DNA from: Bacillus sp. AFS029637
GTDB lineage: Bacteria > Bacillota > Bacilli > Bacillales > Bacillaceae_G
DNA: 64,000 bases
Assembly (NCBI RefSeq): GCF_002584985.1
Contig: NZ_NUPZ01000017.1
Span: 62,001-126,000, forward strand
Direction of reading: 5' to 3'
Under the pieces are notes generated by a model, which had not been told where the DNA came from, searched no databases, and worked only from the letters and a program-made list of their open reading frames with translations. Positions 1 through 8,814 of this stretch are shown piece by piece. A program made the translations under genes and the position numbers. The first letter of the stretch is position 1. Each line of letters starts with the position of its first letter.

Positions 1-150
1 TCATTCTTTTCCAACGGGGTCTGGGTCGTTTTGTTCTTCTTCTTGTTAAATAAAACGTATGAAAACAAAACTTTCAAAACAGCATCGAGTATTATTACTG
101 TTGTTGTCTTAGTATTTTATTTGTTTTATTGCATTCGGAATAGCATGTAA
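1..150 (+). CDS. C-terminal end of a membrane protein (partial)
   Basis: Frame 1 is open from the first base to a TAA at 148-150, giving the last 49 residues of a protein that begins outside the window. The fragment has two hydrophobic stretches (WVVLFFFLL and IITVVVLVFYLFYC) separated by a short polar, lysine-containing loop. This suggests two membrane-spanning segments with a short charged tail. There is too little sequence to name the family. Confidence 0.55.
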   Translation, partial: SFFSNGVWVVLFFFLLNKTYENKTFKTASSIITVVVLVFYLFYCIRNSM

Positions 151-305
151 TGCCTTTCTTTGAATAAGGTAGGGAAATCCCCCAGTATCCAAGACTAAAT
201 TTTACCCATACATCATTTTTTGGATCTAGCTCTTGAAGATAAAAACTATTTAATTTTCAAGGAACAGTTATTAACTTAAAACTTATTATACGAGGAGGGT
301 GTATC

Positions 306-608
306 ATGAAAAAAATATGCTTTGTATTAATTGTCGACGCTGGTATAAATTATGGTTCAATATTTTCTCTACCATTTTTAAGGAATCAGGATGATTTGAA
401 GGAATATTTTTCTAAGTATTATGATGTTTCAATTAATTATATTAGGGATAAAAACTCAGTTGACTATTTGGTAGTTCCCAAACCGTGTCCACCTTTTGAT
501 AATGAAAATAATCTTCCAATAATTGAAGTACCAGCAATCTTATTTATGGAAAAGGATTTTGAAAAAATAAAGACTTATATAGACAATTATTTTTCTAATA
601 ACTCATAA
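306..608 (+). CDS. Small hypothetical protein, 100 aa
   Basis: I do not recognise this protein. It starts at an ATG six bases after a strong GGAGGG site, so it is probably translated. It is acidic and has no clear signal peptide or membrane segment. The sequence alternates hydrophobic strands and aromatic-rich helices, with a proline-rich turn (PKPCPPFDNE) near residue 60. It stands alone, followed by a terminator-like hairpin. Confidence 0.6.
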   Translation: MKKICFVLIVDAGINYGSIFSLPFLRNQDDLKEYFSKYYDVSINYIRDKNSVDYLVVPKPCPPFDNENNLPIIEVPAILFMEKDFEKIKTYIDNYFSNNS

Positions 609-641
609 AGAAAATAAAAGTACAGTAAAAAGAAGTCCAAT

Positions 642-690
642 AAAAAAACGAGTGGCGTAGAATATTTCTATTAATCATTCGTTTTTTATT
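642..690 (+). terminator. Rho-independent terminator
   Basis: An A-rich arm ending in AAAAAACGAGTGG pairs with ATCATTCGTTTTTT, and the T-run is followed by TATT. It lies 34 bases after the stop codon at 608. The long loop makes this a moderate call. Confidence 0.5.
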
Positions 691-692
691 AT

Positions 693-1190
693 ATTTACAT
701 ATATTTTTTAAAAGAGGATTATAGACGTTCTGAAAAAAATTAATTATAACAAGAACAGTGTTCGTGCTACTATGGGGTTTACTTTACTTCCAATAACGAT
801 AATTATGTAAATAATCTATTCACCGGATTCTCATAGAAACCTGTGGTGAGATGAAATTTTTGATTTTGCAGCACTTCAAAATCTTAGCTAGATGGCTATG
901 TATCGGTACCCACAATAAAGTTTCACTTTATAGAAAAGATTAAAAAAAATGTGAATTTCATAGAAAAAGAACGACATATGAAGTAAAATGTTATGTATTG
1001 TTTTATCCATTTCGATGGTTGAAATGGATAAAACTATTTTAGTTTCTATCATTCTCTTTAATAATTGTTTGAAATGTTCTTACATATTGATTTATCTGGG
1101 AGAATGTATAGATTTCGATTGATTATATGTAATGAAAAATGAAGGTGTTATGTAACAATTAGGATGTACATTAGAAGAAGTGTGAGGAGG
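693..1190. other. Intergenic region without a recognisable gene
   Basis: No open frame here has a plausible start and ribosome binding site. It contains a small palindrome near 914-930 (ATAAAG-TTTCA-CTTTAT), whose sequence matches the end of a bcr1 repeat, and a strong hairpin at 1000-1034. It probably holds the promoter of the amidase gene, but I cannot place -35 and -10 boxes with confidence. Confidence 0.4.
1000..1034. terminator. 14-bp perfect stem-loop
   Basis: GTTTTATCCATTTC at 1000-1013 is exactly complementary to GAAATGGATAAAAC at 1021-1034, with a 7-base loop. The downstream T-run is weak (TATTTTAG). It may be a terminator for an upstream transcript or a protein or RNA-processing site. 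Confidence 0.5.
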
Positions 1191-1231
1191 AAGGTATATC
1201 TATTAAAATAGCGAGATATACTAAATTAAAT

Positions 1232-2851
1232 ATGAGTATTAGATTGAATAAAAAAGTAGTAGCATTAACAGCAGGACTAACGGTATTATCCTCATCGATG
1301 GTATCGTTTGCAGAAGAACAACCATCTGTAAATAACAATCAATCTATAAGTGTTCAGGAACAAAGCGGGACAGATCAACTTCAAGTATCAGAAGAACAAG
1401 TTTTAAAAAGTATTGAAGAAAGTTTTGAAGGGGTAGATGGACGCGGTGGAGGTACTGTCAATAATAAGAAAGTGGACAGTCTTCAAAGTTCAGAAGGTAT
1501 TTATGAAGAAACGGGTACATTAACGGTTCCTCACAATTCAGGTAGAACAAAGCGTAGTTTTGCTTTCTCAGCACCTACAGTTTCTAGTACGATAAACGGG
1601 GTTCCATTCACGGAATGGATTGTTCCAGCAGGTAACGAGAATATTCGCCCTCAAAATCATATGATTCCAAAGTATATTACAATTCATGAGACTGATAATA
1701 AAAGCGTAGGAGCAGGAGCTAAAAGCCACGCTCAATACTTATATAACCAAGCAGTAGGGGAAACAGACCGAGCTGCATCATGGCACTTTACAGTAGATGA
1801 TAAAGAAATTTATCAACACTTACCATTAAACGAGAACGGATGGCACGCAGGAGATGGTGATGGGCCAGGTAATAGAGAATCTATTGCAATTGAAATTGCA
1901 GTTAATAGTGATGGTGACTACAATAAGGCAGTCGATAACGCAAAGAAACTTGCAGCTTATTTAATGAAAGAAACGGGTGTACCATTAAACAACATCGTAA
2001 AACATCAAAAATGGAGTGGTAAAAACTGTCCCGATATGATGATTAATAGTGGACAATGGGTTCCATTCGTAAATGGCGTTGAAGGATATTATAATAAATT
2101 TTATCAACCGACAGACGATATAACGGGAGGTTGGTATGAATCGGCTATTCGTGATTTGAATAGAAGAGGTATTATGGTAGGAGAAGGAAACGGCATTTTT
2201 GCGCCTAATAGATCTGTAACAAGAGCTGAGTTTGCGCAATTAATCTCGAATTCTTTAAGTCTTCCAGCTGGAGATGCGACGTTTAAAGATTTAAATGATG
2301 CAAATTCAACTTTACGAGATGGTATTAAACGTTCTGCAAGTGCAGGCATCATTTCTGGTAGAGGAGACGGTAATTTTGATCCTAACACACCTATTACAAG
2401 AGAAGAAGCAGCGGTCATTGTAAATAAAGCTTTACAGTATAAAGGAATAAATGGACCATTGGTAAACTTACCATTTGCAGATAAAGATCAAATTATCTAT
2501 AAAGAAGCTGTACAAAGATTATACGGCTTAGGTATTGTAACAGGTATGGGAGATAACATGTATGTCCCTAAAGGAACAACAACTCGTGGTGAAACTGCAG
2601 CATTTATTTTAAACATGCTTCAAGTTATTGAAACTGGGAATGTTCAAAAAGGAATTGGTACGGTTGAAATAAATGGTATTGGGGTAAATGTTCGCAGCGG
2701 AGCAGGATCTAGCTACTCTGTTGTTAGAAAAGCAAGCAAAGGTGAAAAAGCTACAGTATACGAAGAAAAGAATGGTTGGCTAAGAATTGGTACAGATGAG
2801 TGGATTTATAATGAGCCTAGCTACATCGTCTATACGAAAGATAAAAATTAA
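1232..2851 (+). CDS. Exported N-acetylmuramoyl-L-alanine amidase with SLH and SH3 domains
   Basis: This 539-residue cell-wall hydrolase cuts the bond between muramic acid and the L-alanine of the peptide stem. A signal peptide ends near residue 27 (SFA-EEQ). An Amidase_2 domain spans about 115-275. Its likely zinc ligands are the histidines in ITIHETDN (about 150), SWHFTVDD (about 183) or KHQKWSGKNC, with the cysteine/aspartate of NCPDM. Three SLH repeats (about 290-465) should bind secondary wall polymer, and a bacterial SH3 domain (about 478-535) binds wall peptides. The ATG used here has no close ribosome site. The frame stays open upstream to GGAGGAAGG at 1187-1195, so translation may begin at a non-standard ATT at 1202. 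Confidence 0.88.
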   Translation: MSIRLNKKVVALTAGLTVLSSSMVSFAEEQPSVNNNQSISVQEQSGTDQLQVSEEQVLKSIEESFEGVDGRGGGTVNNKKVDSLQSSEGIYEETGTLTVPHNSGRTKRSFAFSAPTVSSTINGVPFTEWIVPAGNENIRPQNHMIPKYITIHETDNKSVGAGAKSHAQYLYNQAVGETDRAASWHFTVDDKEIYQHLPLNENGWHAGDGDGPGNRESIAIEIAVNSDGDYNKAVDNAKKLAAYLMKETGVPLNNIVKHQKWSGKNCPDMMINSGQWVPFVNGVEGYYNKFYQPTDDITGGWYESAIRDLNRRGIMVGEGNGIFAPNRSVTRAEFAQLISNSLSLPAGDATFKDLNDANSTLRDGIKRSASAGIISGRGDGNFDPNTPITREEAAVIVNKALQYKGINGPLVNLPFADKDQIIYKEAVQRLYGLGIVTGMGDNMYVPKGTTTRGETAAFILNMLQVIETGNVQKGIGTVEINGIGVNVRSGAGSSYSVVRKASKGEKATVYEEKNGWLRIGTDEWIYNEPSYIVYTKDKN

Positions 2852-2894
2852 ATAGTTAAGAAGTAAGTCATACATCACATATTTCATGTATTCC

Positions 2895-2935
2895 CAGGCA
2901 ATGGACAGCATTTTCTCCATTGCCTGTTTTTGTGT
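2895..2935 (+). terminator. Rho-independent terminator
   Basis: CAGGCAATGGA at 2895-2905 pairs with TCCATTGCCTG at 2916-2926, followed by a T-run. It lies 43 bases after the amidase stop codon. Confidence 0.8.
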
Positions 2936-3199
2936 TTCAGTTTTTTAATAGTTATATAGAAATTTGAAATGGAGTTAGAAGGAAGAGTAATTGTCTGTAA
3001 AATATTGGACGTTTTAGGTTGGTTTAGTATATGGATATTTAAGTTTTTACGTGATTTTACATTTGTAAATGAGGGTTTTCGTTGTTTGATGGCGATAAAA
3101 ACGAACGTTATTAAAATATTTCTGAAAAACATTCATATTTTAATTGCAAATATACAAAAAGTTTGTTATATTACCAATATAATAATTTTAAATAACACC

Positions 3200-3270
3200 A
3201 CTCGTATATACTCGGTAATATGGTCCGAGCGTTTCTACCTAGTTCCCAATGAAAGAACTGGACTACGGGT
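3200..3270 (+). promoter_or_regulatory. Purine riboswitch aptamer, guanine type
   Basis: The sequence follows the G-box aptamer: P1 arm ACTCGTA (3200-3206) pairs with TACGGGT (3264-3270). The conserved ATATGG and GTTTCTACC junction and loop segments lie between them. The discriminating pyrimidine in GGACTACGG is C, as in guanine or hypoxanthine aptamers, not the U of adenine aptamers. It precedes a terminator at 3361 and the nucleosidase gene at 3460, so high guanine or hypoxanthine should stop transcription. Confidence 0.88.
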
Positions 3271-3360
3271 TAAAGTATTCGGTCGTTCTGTGTAATGAGC
3301 GCTACCGATCTATAATTTAGCATTCTCCTTACCTTTTGCTGAATTCACTTTGACTACCGT

Positions 3361-3406
3361 AGTTCTAGAAAGTAGAGATTCTTCTACAATTTCTAGAACT
3401 TTTTTG
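3361..3406 (+). terminator. Riboswitch expression-platform terminator
   Basis: AGTTCTAGAAA at 3361-3371 pairs with TTTCTAGAACT at 3390-3400, followed by a T-run, between the purine aptamer and the nucleosidase gene. It is the expected OFF hairpin of the riboswitch. Confidence 0.82.
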
Positions 3407-3459
3407 TTTGGACCAAAGCATCGAGTATAGAAAACAACAAGAGAAAGAGGAGATTATTT

Positions 3460-4338
3460 ATGAAGAAGAATACGTTAAAAAAATGTGCTGCCCTAGTAAC
3501 TACTGTTGCATTGTCATTCTCGATACTTGCGGGATGTAATGCGAGTCCGAAACAAGTTGAGGCAAAAAGCAATCAAAAACCAATCTTAATTCAAGGGCCA
3601 ATGCCGATAGAAGCTGAAAATTTTGCAAAAAGATTAAAAAATGTGAAAGAAGAAAAGTCTGGAACTTTCGTATTTTATAAAGGAACTGTCGATAATTATC
3701 CTGTCATCGTAGCGAAAACAGGTAAAGGAATGGAAAATACAGCAGCCGCTACAGCAGTGGCTATTGAAAAATATAAGCCTCAGGCGATTATTAACCAAGG
3801 AACATCAGGTGGACATGATCCAAATTTAAATGTATTTGATATCGTTTTAGGAAAACAAGTAGCAAACATAGGTTCATTAAAAACAACAAATATGGATGAG
3901 AATCAAGGGATTGAGCCGACAAAATGGATATCTATGGACTTAATGGCTTCTGAAGGAAGTGCAGGAGAAGATCCAAATGCTGAGAAAGTCCGATACTACG
4001 AGGGAGATAAGGATTTACTTGCAGCAGCGAATGCGGTAAAAGACACATATACAAAAGGTAAAGTAGTTGAAGGTACGATTGGCTCAGCAGATGTTTGGAA
4101 TAATGAAGTGGATAGAATTAAATGGTTCCATACAAAATACGGTACATCTGTTGAAGAAATGGAAGGCGCTGCAGCAGCGCAAATCGCAAAAGCGTATGAC
4201 GTACCATTTTTAGGAATTCGAGTATTATCTAACAATAAAACGAACGGCGGAAAATACAATCCAAACACAGCAGCGGCAAATCAAGAATATGTATATGAAG
4301 TAGTTAAAAAGTATATCGATACGTTGCCAAGTAAATAA
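3460..4338 (+). CDS. Exported nucleoside phosphorylase/MTA-SAH nucleosidase-family lipoprotein
   Basis: A 292-residue protein with a lipoprotein signal peptide (lipobox ILAGC, cysteine 26), so it should be anchored outside the membrane. The rest matches the MTA/SAH nucleosidase and purine phosphorylase fold: a GKGMENTAAATA stretch, the INQGTSGG segment, and the hallmark EMEGAAAA motif near residue 230, which in the family contacts the ribose. It is therefore likely to split purine nucleosides outside the cell and release bases for uptake. Control by a guanine-type riboswitch fits purine scavenging. The exact substrate cannot be read from sequence. Confidence 0.85.
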   Translation: MKKNTLKKCAALVTTVALSFSILAGCNASPKQVEAKSNQKPILIQGPMPIEAENFAKRLKNVKEEKSGTFVFYKGTVDNYPVIVAKTGKGMENTAAATAVAIEKYKPQAIINQGTSGGHDPNLNVFDIVLGKQVANIGSLKTTNMDENQGIEPTKWISMDLMASEGSAGEDPNAEKVRYYEGDKDLLAAANAVKDTYTKGKVVEGTIGSADVWNNEVDRIKWFHTKYGTSVEEMEGAAAAQIAKAYDVPFLGIRVLSNNKTNGGKYNPNTAAANQEYVYEVVKKYIDTLPSK

Positions 4339-4367
4339 CATTATTTCTAGTAAAGAAAGGCTAAGTA

Positions 4368-4410
4368 ACCCCGACATGAACGACAAAAGTTGTTTGTTTC
4401 GGGGTATTTG
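4368..4410 (+). terminator. Rho-independent terminator
   Basis: ACCCCGA at 4368-4374 pairs with TCGGGGT at 4399-4405, with a second inner stem (AACGACAAAAGTTGTT). It ends the nucleosidase transcript. Confidence 0.7.
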
Positions 4411-4598
4411 CTGTTTTCTTATTCACTACTAAAGTAGTTCGTAACGTTTCAATCGTATAGAAGTTTTTGCTGAAGCAAATTGCAATCTAGTTTTCTAAGA
4501 TCGTTCGTCTACATACAAATTATTGCAACAATAGACAGGGAAACGAAAATAATCCAAGAATAAGTTATATAGAAAGAAAAAGGAAAAGAGGGAAAAAG

Positions 4599-5078
4599 AT
4601 GTGGAAAACTACGGATCTATGTGATGAGTTTGAAAAAGAATTACAAATATGCCGCCAGTCTTTTCGGTCTTTTGGGAAGAAAGAACAATTCCACGGGAAA
4701 ATTGCAACGGTAAAAGTGAAGGATGATAATGTACTAGTGAAGGAAGGATTGCAAACATTACCAGAAGGAACGGTATTAGTTGTTGATGGAGGAGCTTCTA
4801 CGAATTGTGCGTTACTCGGCGATAATTTGGCAGCTATTGCGGAAGAAAGAAAGCTGGCAGGGATTATTGTGAATGGATATGTTCGTGATTCTAGTGAACT
4901 AAAGAATATTAATATTGGTATTTTAGCGTTAGGAACGATGCCAAATAGAAGTGTAAAAGAAGGAAAAGGCGACAGGAATATTTCATTACAATTTGGAGGA
5001 GTAGAATGGAAGCCAAATGAATATGTTTATGCGGATGAAGATGGGATTATTATTAGTGAAAAGAGTTTGCATAGTTAA
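4599..5078 (+). CDS. RraA-family protein
   Basis: 159 residues, the usual RraA length. The family folds as trimers or hexamers with a GDNLA.AA-type loop, seen here as [20 protein letters not shown], followed by YVRD. Members are known as RNase E activity regulators or as divalent-metal 4-hydroxy-4-methyl-2-oxoglutarate/oxaloacetate aldolases. Bacilli lack a classical RNase E, so the aldolase or an unknown role is more likely. It starts at an ATG after a GGGAAAAAG ribosome site and appears to be a single-gene transcript. Confidence 0.85.
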   Translation: MWKTTDLCDEFEKELQICRQSFRSFGKKEQFHGKIATVKVKDDNVLVKEGLQTLPEGTVLVVDGGASTNCALLGDNLAAIAEERKLAGIIVNGYVRDSSELKNINIGILALGTMPNRSVKEGKGDRNISLQFGGVEWKPNEYVYADEDGIIISEKSLHS

Positions 5079-5281
5079 GAGATTAGAAAGTTATTATTCT
5101 TACAAAATAAATCCGATAAAGCGTGGACAAAATCCTTTGTCAATAGTAAAATAATACAGAAATTTATAATTTACAGAATGTATAGGTTTATCGTTTTACG
5201 ATAACTTAAATGGAAGTTAGTTTTGCCTAGAAAAGTGAATGTTATCACAATGATACGTTCATAAACGAAATTATTTTTCCT

Positions 5282-5390
5282 ATACAAATATAGCCGCAAA
5301 TGATGCGGGTAGGAGGTGTTGTGCATTTTTGTTCGGCACTTACAAAAAAAGAGTGTCAATCGCACGCCCTTGAAGGGCCTTTTTTTGTGT
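5282..5390 (+). promoter_or_regulatory. Structured leader with terminator before the uptake operon
   Basis: Upstream of the DUF4430 operon lies a GC-richer leader with a hairpin (CCGCA-AATGA-TGCGG near 5293) and paired GTGC/GGCAC segments. A terminator follows (GCCCT-TGA-AGGGC at 5366-5378 plus T-run), ending about 30 bases before the start codon. This layout suggests transcription attenuation. I could not match it to cobalamin, preQ1, TPP, FMN or THF riboswitches by eye. Confidence 0.45.
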
Positions 5391-5418
5391 AAATGGTAGT
5401 AAGGGAGGAAATTTTGGG

Positions 5419-7059
5419 ATGGCAACATTAAAAAAATGGCTGCTTACGTCGTTAATGGCAGTTACACTTGTATTTGTTTCTTTTGCGAATACAGTACATA
5501 TTACGTTTGCTGAAGGAAATACAGCAAAACTTGCAATTATTGGTGAATCACAAAAAGGCATTATGTTATGTCCGAAAGAAGAGCAAATTGAAGATGGGGA
5601 AACAGCTTTAAGTTTGCTGCAAAAAGTCATGGGGGACAAAGTAACATCTGAAACGATGTCGTTTGGAACGTATGTAAAAGGCATTGACGGCTTAATGGCT
5701 GGGGACACAAGCGGTTGGTTGTATGATGTAAATGATAAAGCTGCACAAGTTGGGGCAGATAGTTATAAATTAGAGTCTGGAGACGTTATTGTATTCCGCT
5801 ATGTTTCAGACTGGAGCAATATGAGTCAAGAAACATTACAACAAACATTAGATAAATTTGGAACTTGTAAAACTGTTGAAGAACCAAAGACAGATGATCC
5901 AAAACCAGAAGAACCAAAGCAAGAGAACATTCAAGTTCCTGCAGCACAAGTAAACGAAGCAATTTCTAAAACGTCTGAAAAGATGTTACAAGATGGAATT
6001 GAAAGTGATTGGGTAGCTTTAGGACTTGCTCGTTCTGGTAAGAATGTACCAATTGAGGCGCAATTAAATTACGTTAAAGCAGTAACAGAAAAAGTAGAAA
6101 AGCGTGTGAATCGTTTTTCAGCAACAGATTTAGCTAGAACGATTATTATGATGAATGCAATGAATGCAGATCCTAAAAAGGTAGGAGAACATAACTTAGT
6201 TCAAAAATTGTATGAATCAGATAAAGTGAATTCTGTTACAGGTTATGCATTTGCTTTACTTGCATTTGATACGAAGAAATATGAGATTCCAGTTGAATCA
6301 AAATGGAATCGAGTTGCGTTAGTAGAGTCACTTTTAAACACGCAACACACAGATGGTGGCTGGACTTATGATAGTGCAAGCAGTAAAGAAAGTGCTAGTA
6401 GCGTTGATGTAACGGCTATGGTGTTATCAGCATTAGCTCCTTATCAAGAGCGACCAGATGTGAAACCAGCTGTGCAAAAAGCTGTTGCGTATTTATATAA
6501 AGAGCAGCTAGAAAATGGCGGGTTTTCTGCAGATGGACAAGAAAATTCAAATAGTACTGCGCAAGTAATTATTGGATTATCACTTGTTAAAGATGTAGAT
6601 CAAAATCGTCTTCACAAGGCAATGCAAAATCTACTGTCATATCAACTTCCAAATGGTGAATTCAAATGGTTACCAAGTGATCAAAACGGTAGTGGAATAG
6701 CTACAGAGCAAGCATTATTAGCTTTAATTCAGTTTAAAGAGCCTGGGAAATCGATTTATGATTGGTCAAATGTATCTGTCACTGAAATAGATACAAAACC
6801 TAATGTGGATTCAGAAAAAGTTGTAGTAGAAAAAGAAGTTACTGAACAACCACAAGAAGAAAAACAAGTGCAACAAGAAACAAAAAATGAAAATGTAAAA
6901 GTTGTTGTAGATAACGAACCGGCTAAAAATAAAAAATCCGGAAATGATAACATGCTACCAAAAACAGGAGCATCTTCTCATAGTGTGGCTGCAGAAGTAG
7001 GTATGGGTGTATTATGTATTGCTTCTGCATATGTATTATGGAGACGTAAAGCAGCTTAA
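5419..7059 (+). CDS. Transcobalamin-like wall-anchored protein (DUF4430 plus alpha/alpha-toroid)
   Basis: 546 residues with a signal peptide (cleavage near AFA/TFAEG, about 31). A DUF4430 domain spans about 35-140, with typical GTYVKGIDGL and SGWLYDVN segments. Residues about 165-435 form an alpha/alpha-toroid of the prenyltransferase/squalene-cyclase type with repeated QW-like motifs (GGWTYD, GGFSADGQE, NGEFKW). A K/E/Q-rich stalk leads to LPKTGA, a hydrophobic segment and a WRRKAA tail, so sortase should anchor it to the wall. Toroid plus DUF4430 is the architecture of mammalian intrinsic factor and transcobalamin, in reverse order. Together with the ECF transporter genes downstream this suggests capture of a corrinoid-like ligand; the ligand is inference. 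Confidence 0.8.
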   Translation: MATLKKWLLTSLMAVTLVFVSFANTVHITFAEGNTAKLAIIGESQKGIMLCPKEEQIEDGETALSLLQKVMGDKVTSETMSFGTYVKGIDGLMAGDTSGWLYDVNDKAAQVGADSYKLESGDVIVFRYVSDWSNMSQETLQQTLDKFGTCKTVEEPKTDDPKPEEPKQENIQVPAAQVNEAISKTSEKMLQDGIESDWVALGLARSGKNVPIEAQLNYVKAVTEKVEKRVNRFSATDLARTIIMMNAMNADPKKVGEHNLVQKLYESDKVNSVTGYAFALLAFDTKKYEIPVESKWNRVALVESLLNTQHTDGGWTYDSASSKESASSVDVTAMVLSALAPYQERPDVKPAVQKAVAYLYKEQLENGGFSADGQENSNSTAQVIIGLSLVKDVDQNRLHKAMQNLLSYQLPNGEFKWLPSDQNGSGIATEQALLALIQFKEPGKSIYDWSNVSVTEIDTKPNVDSEKVVVEKEVTEQPQEEKQVQQETKNENVKVVVDNEPAKNKKSGNDNMLPKTGASSHSVAAEVGMGVLCIASAYVLWRRKAA

Positions 7060-7096
7060 CAAAAATTAGGAGCAATCATTTGCTCCTAATTTTTGT
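7059..7096 (+). terminator. Perfect intercistronic hairpin
   Basis: ACAAAAATTAGGAGCA is exactly complementary to TGCTCCTAATTTTTGT across a short ATCAT loop. It sits between the wall-anchored DUF4430 gene and the DUF4430 lipoprotein gene. It probably attenuates transcription so that the surface protein is made in excess over the transporter. Confidence 0.75.
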
Positions 7097-7115
7097 ATGA
7101 AAGGTGAGAGATAAG

Positions 7116-7913
7116 ATGAGTAAGGTGAAATGGTTCATTTCTTTAATGCTTTCGCTCGGGCTACTTGCCGGATGTGAAGAGGCGGCTGTACAGCCAGAGA
7201 AGAAGGTAGAACCAAAGCAAGAAGAGGTAGCGAAACAAGAAGAACAAAAAGATAAAGTAAAACCGGAAGAAAAACAGGCTGAACCAGAGCAAAATAAGCA
7301 AGAAGAGCAAAAAGAGAAACAAGAACAAAAAGTAGAAGAGAAGCCTCAGGAACAACCAGAAGTAAAGAAAGAAGAAAAGCCTCAGGAACAACCGGCTGCT
7401 ACGAAACAACCAGAACAACAAAAAGCACAAGAAGAGAAACAACAGCAACCGAAAGCGCAAGAAGTAAATGAAGAAGCGAAGGTTGTGAATCAGCCGAAAG
7501 AAACACCGAAGCAGGAGCAAAAGGTTGATCCGAATAAAGAGGAGAAAACGATACCGACTCCGGCAGTACCAACTCCTGAACCAAAAAAACCAGATCCAAT
7601 ACCAGAACCTAAAGCAAAACAAGTTACTATTTCCGTAAAAGGTAATGAAGGATACTTATTAGGTGCGAAAAAGATTGATGTACAAGAAGGCGATACTGTT
7701 TATAAAGTATTGCAGCGTACAGGATTAGATGTGGATGCGATGGGCTCTAAAGACGGTATTTATGTAAAAGGGATTAATGATTTATATGAAAAAGATATTA
7801 CCGCTACTAGTGGATGGAAATATCGTGTGAACGGTTCGTTTCCAAACCATAGTGCTGGTGTAGTGACAGTAAAACCAGGAGATACAATCGAGTGGGTGTT
7901 TGTATTAAAATAA
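7116..7913 (+). CDS. DUF4430 substrate-binding lipoprotein
   Basis: 265 residues from the ATG at 7116, chosen because AAAGGTGAGAG lies just upstream. The signal peptide ends in a lipobox (LLAGC, cysteine about 21). A very long charged linker of K/E/Q/P residues (about 25-165) should span the cell wall. The C-terminal DUF4430 domain (about 170-265) contains GIYVKGINDLYEKDI and SGWKYRVNGSFPNHSAG. It probably receives ligand from the wall-anchored protein and passes it to the ECF transporter encoded next. Confidence 0.8.
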   Translation: MSKVKWFISLMLSLGLLAGCEEAAVQPEKKVEPKQEEVAKQEEQKDKVKPEEKQAEPEQNKQEEQKEKQEQKVEEKPQEQPEVKKEEKPQEQPAATKQPEQQKAQEEKQQQPKAQEVNEEAKVVNQPKETPKQEQKVDPNKEEKTIPTPAVPTPEPKKPDPIPEPKAKQVTISVKGNEGYLLGAKKIDVQEGDTVYKVLQRTGLDVDAMGSKDGIYVKGINDLYEKDITATSGWKYRVNGSFPNHSAGVVTVKPGDTIEWVFVLK

Positions 7914-7935
7914 GAAAGGCATTCGGTAAAGGACT

Positions 7936-8814
7936 ATGAAAATAAGTTTTTCTTCTTTACATCCTTTTGTGAATTTTTTCTATTATATCGGGGTGATGAT
8001 ACTATGTATGATGTGTCTTCATCCTCTTTTTTTAATTGGAGCAATACTATTAATCGTTATGTTAAATGTGATGCAAGGGAATAGCGAAAAGATAAGAAAA
8101 ATGTTACCGGGCACAATCGTCTTCTTTTTTATGGTGATTTTATTTAATTCGTTATTAACGCATAGAGGCCGAACTACGTTATTCTGGTTAGGTGATAGCC
8201 GTATTAAGCTTGAGGCAATTATGTTCGGACTAGTAATGGGATTATTACTAGTTGCGATTATGTTCACGTTCGCGTCGTATAATGATATTATTTCAAGTCA
8301 TAAATTTTTATATTTGTTTTCTAGAATTTCACCGAAAGTTGCATTGTTAACGATGATTACAGTAAGGTTTGTGCCGTTGTTTATTAGGCGGTTGCAGAAA
8401 ATTACACTCGTACAAAAAACGAAAGGTGTACAAGTTGATGCAGGTTCCATTATTGAACGCGTGAAAAATGGTATGCAATTGTTGCAAGTGTTATTAATTT
8501 GTTCGTTAGAAGATGCACTGCAAACGGCCGATTCTATGCAAGCTCGTGGATTTGGTGTAACGAAGCGTACAACGTATATTCGATATAGAATGGAAAAACG
8601 CGATTGGTATATGCTCAGTTATTTAATAATTCTATTTATAGCTGCTGTCATCTTTAGTAATTATGGCGGAGGAAAATTAATTATTTATCCGAAAGTCGAA
8701 TCTATGCTATTTCAGCAATACGACGGGATGATGTTTGTAGTATTTACGATGTTTATTAGTTTACCAATTATGATGGAAGGAAGGGAGTGGATATGGTGGC
8801 GCATGCAGAAATAA
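7936..8814 (+). CDS. ECF transporter T component (EcfT/CbiQ family)
   Basis: 292 residues with about six hydrophobic segments. The cytoplasmic coupling region shows the family's short Ala-Arg-Gly motifs: DSMQARGFG near residue 210, preceded by ALQTA. This protein joins the ATPases to the substrate-binding S component in the membrane. The gene starts 22 bases after the lipoprotein stop codon and overlaps the ATPase start, so it is part of one operon. Confidence 0.88.
   Translation: MKISFSSLHPFVNFFYYIGVMILCMMCLHPLFLIGAILLIVMLNVMQGNSEKIRKMLPGTIVFFFMVILFNSLLTHRGRTTLFWLGDSRIKLEAIMFGLVMGLLLVAIMFTFASYNDIISSHKFLYLFSRISPKVALLTMITVRFVPLFIRRLQKITLVQKTKGVQVDAGSIIERVKNGMQLLQVLLICSLEDALQTADSMQARGFGVTKRTTYIRYRMEKRDWYMLSYLIILFIAAVIFSNYGGGKLIIYPKVESMLFQQYDGMMFVVFTMFISLPIMMEGREWIWWRMQK

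Noticed and set aside
914-930. bcr1 copy before the amidase gene
   Set aside because: Only a 17-base palindrome resembling the element's end is present, without the ACGGGCAG core.
2969-3295. Open frame of 108 codons between the amidase and the nucleosidase
   Set aside because: It lacks a good ribosome site, has poor composition and runs through the purine riboswitch, which explains the region better.
5090-5400. Cobalamin riboswitch before the transcobalamin-like gene
   Set aside because: The B12 box and other conserved blocks are not visible. Only an unassigned leader with a terminator is supported.
7161-7622. Minus-strand frame of 153 codons opposite the DUF4430 lipoprotein
   Set aside because: It is the mirror of the repetitive K/E/Q-rich linker and has a phenylalanine/leucine/arginine-rich composition unlike a real protein.
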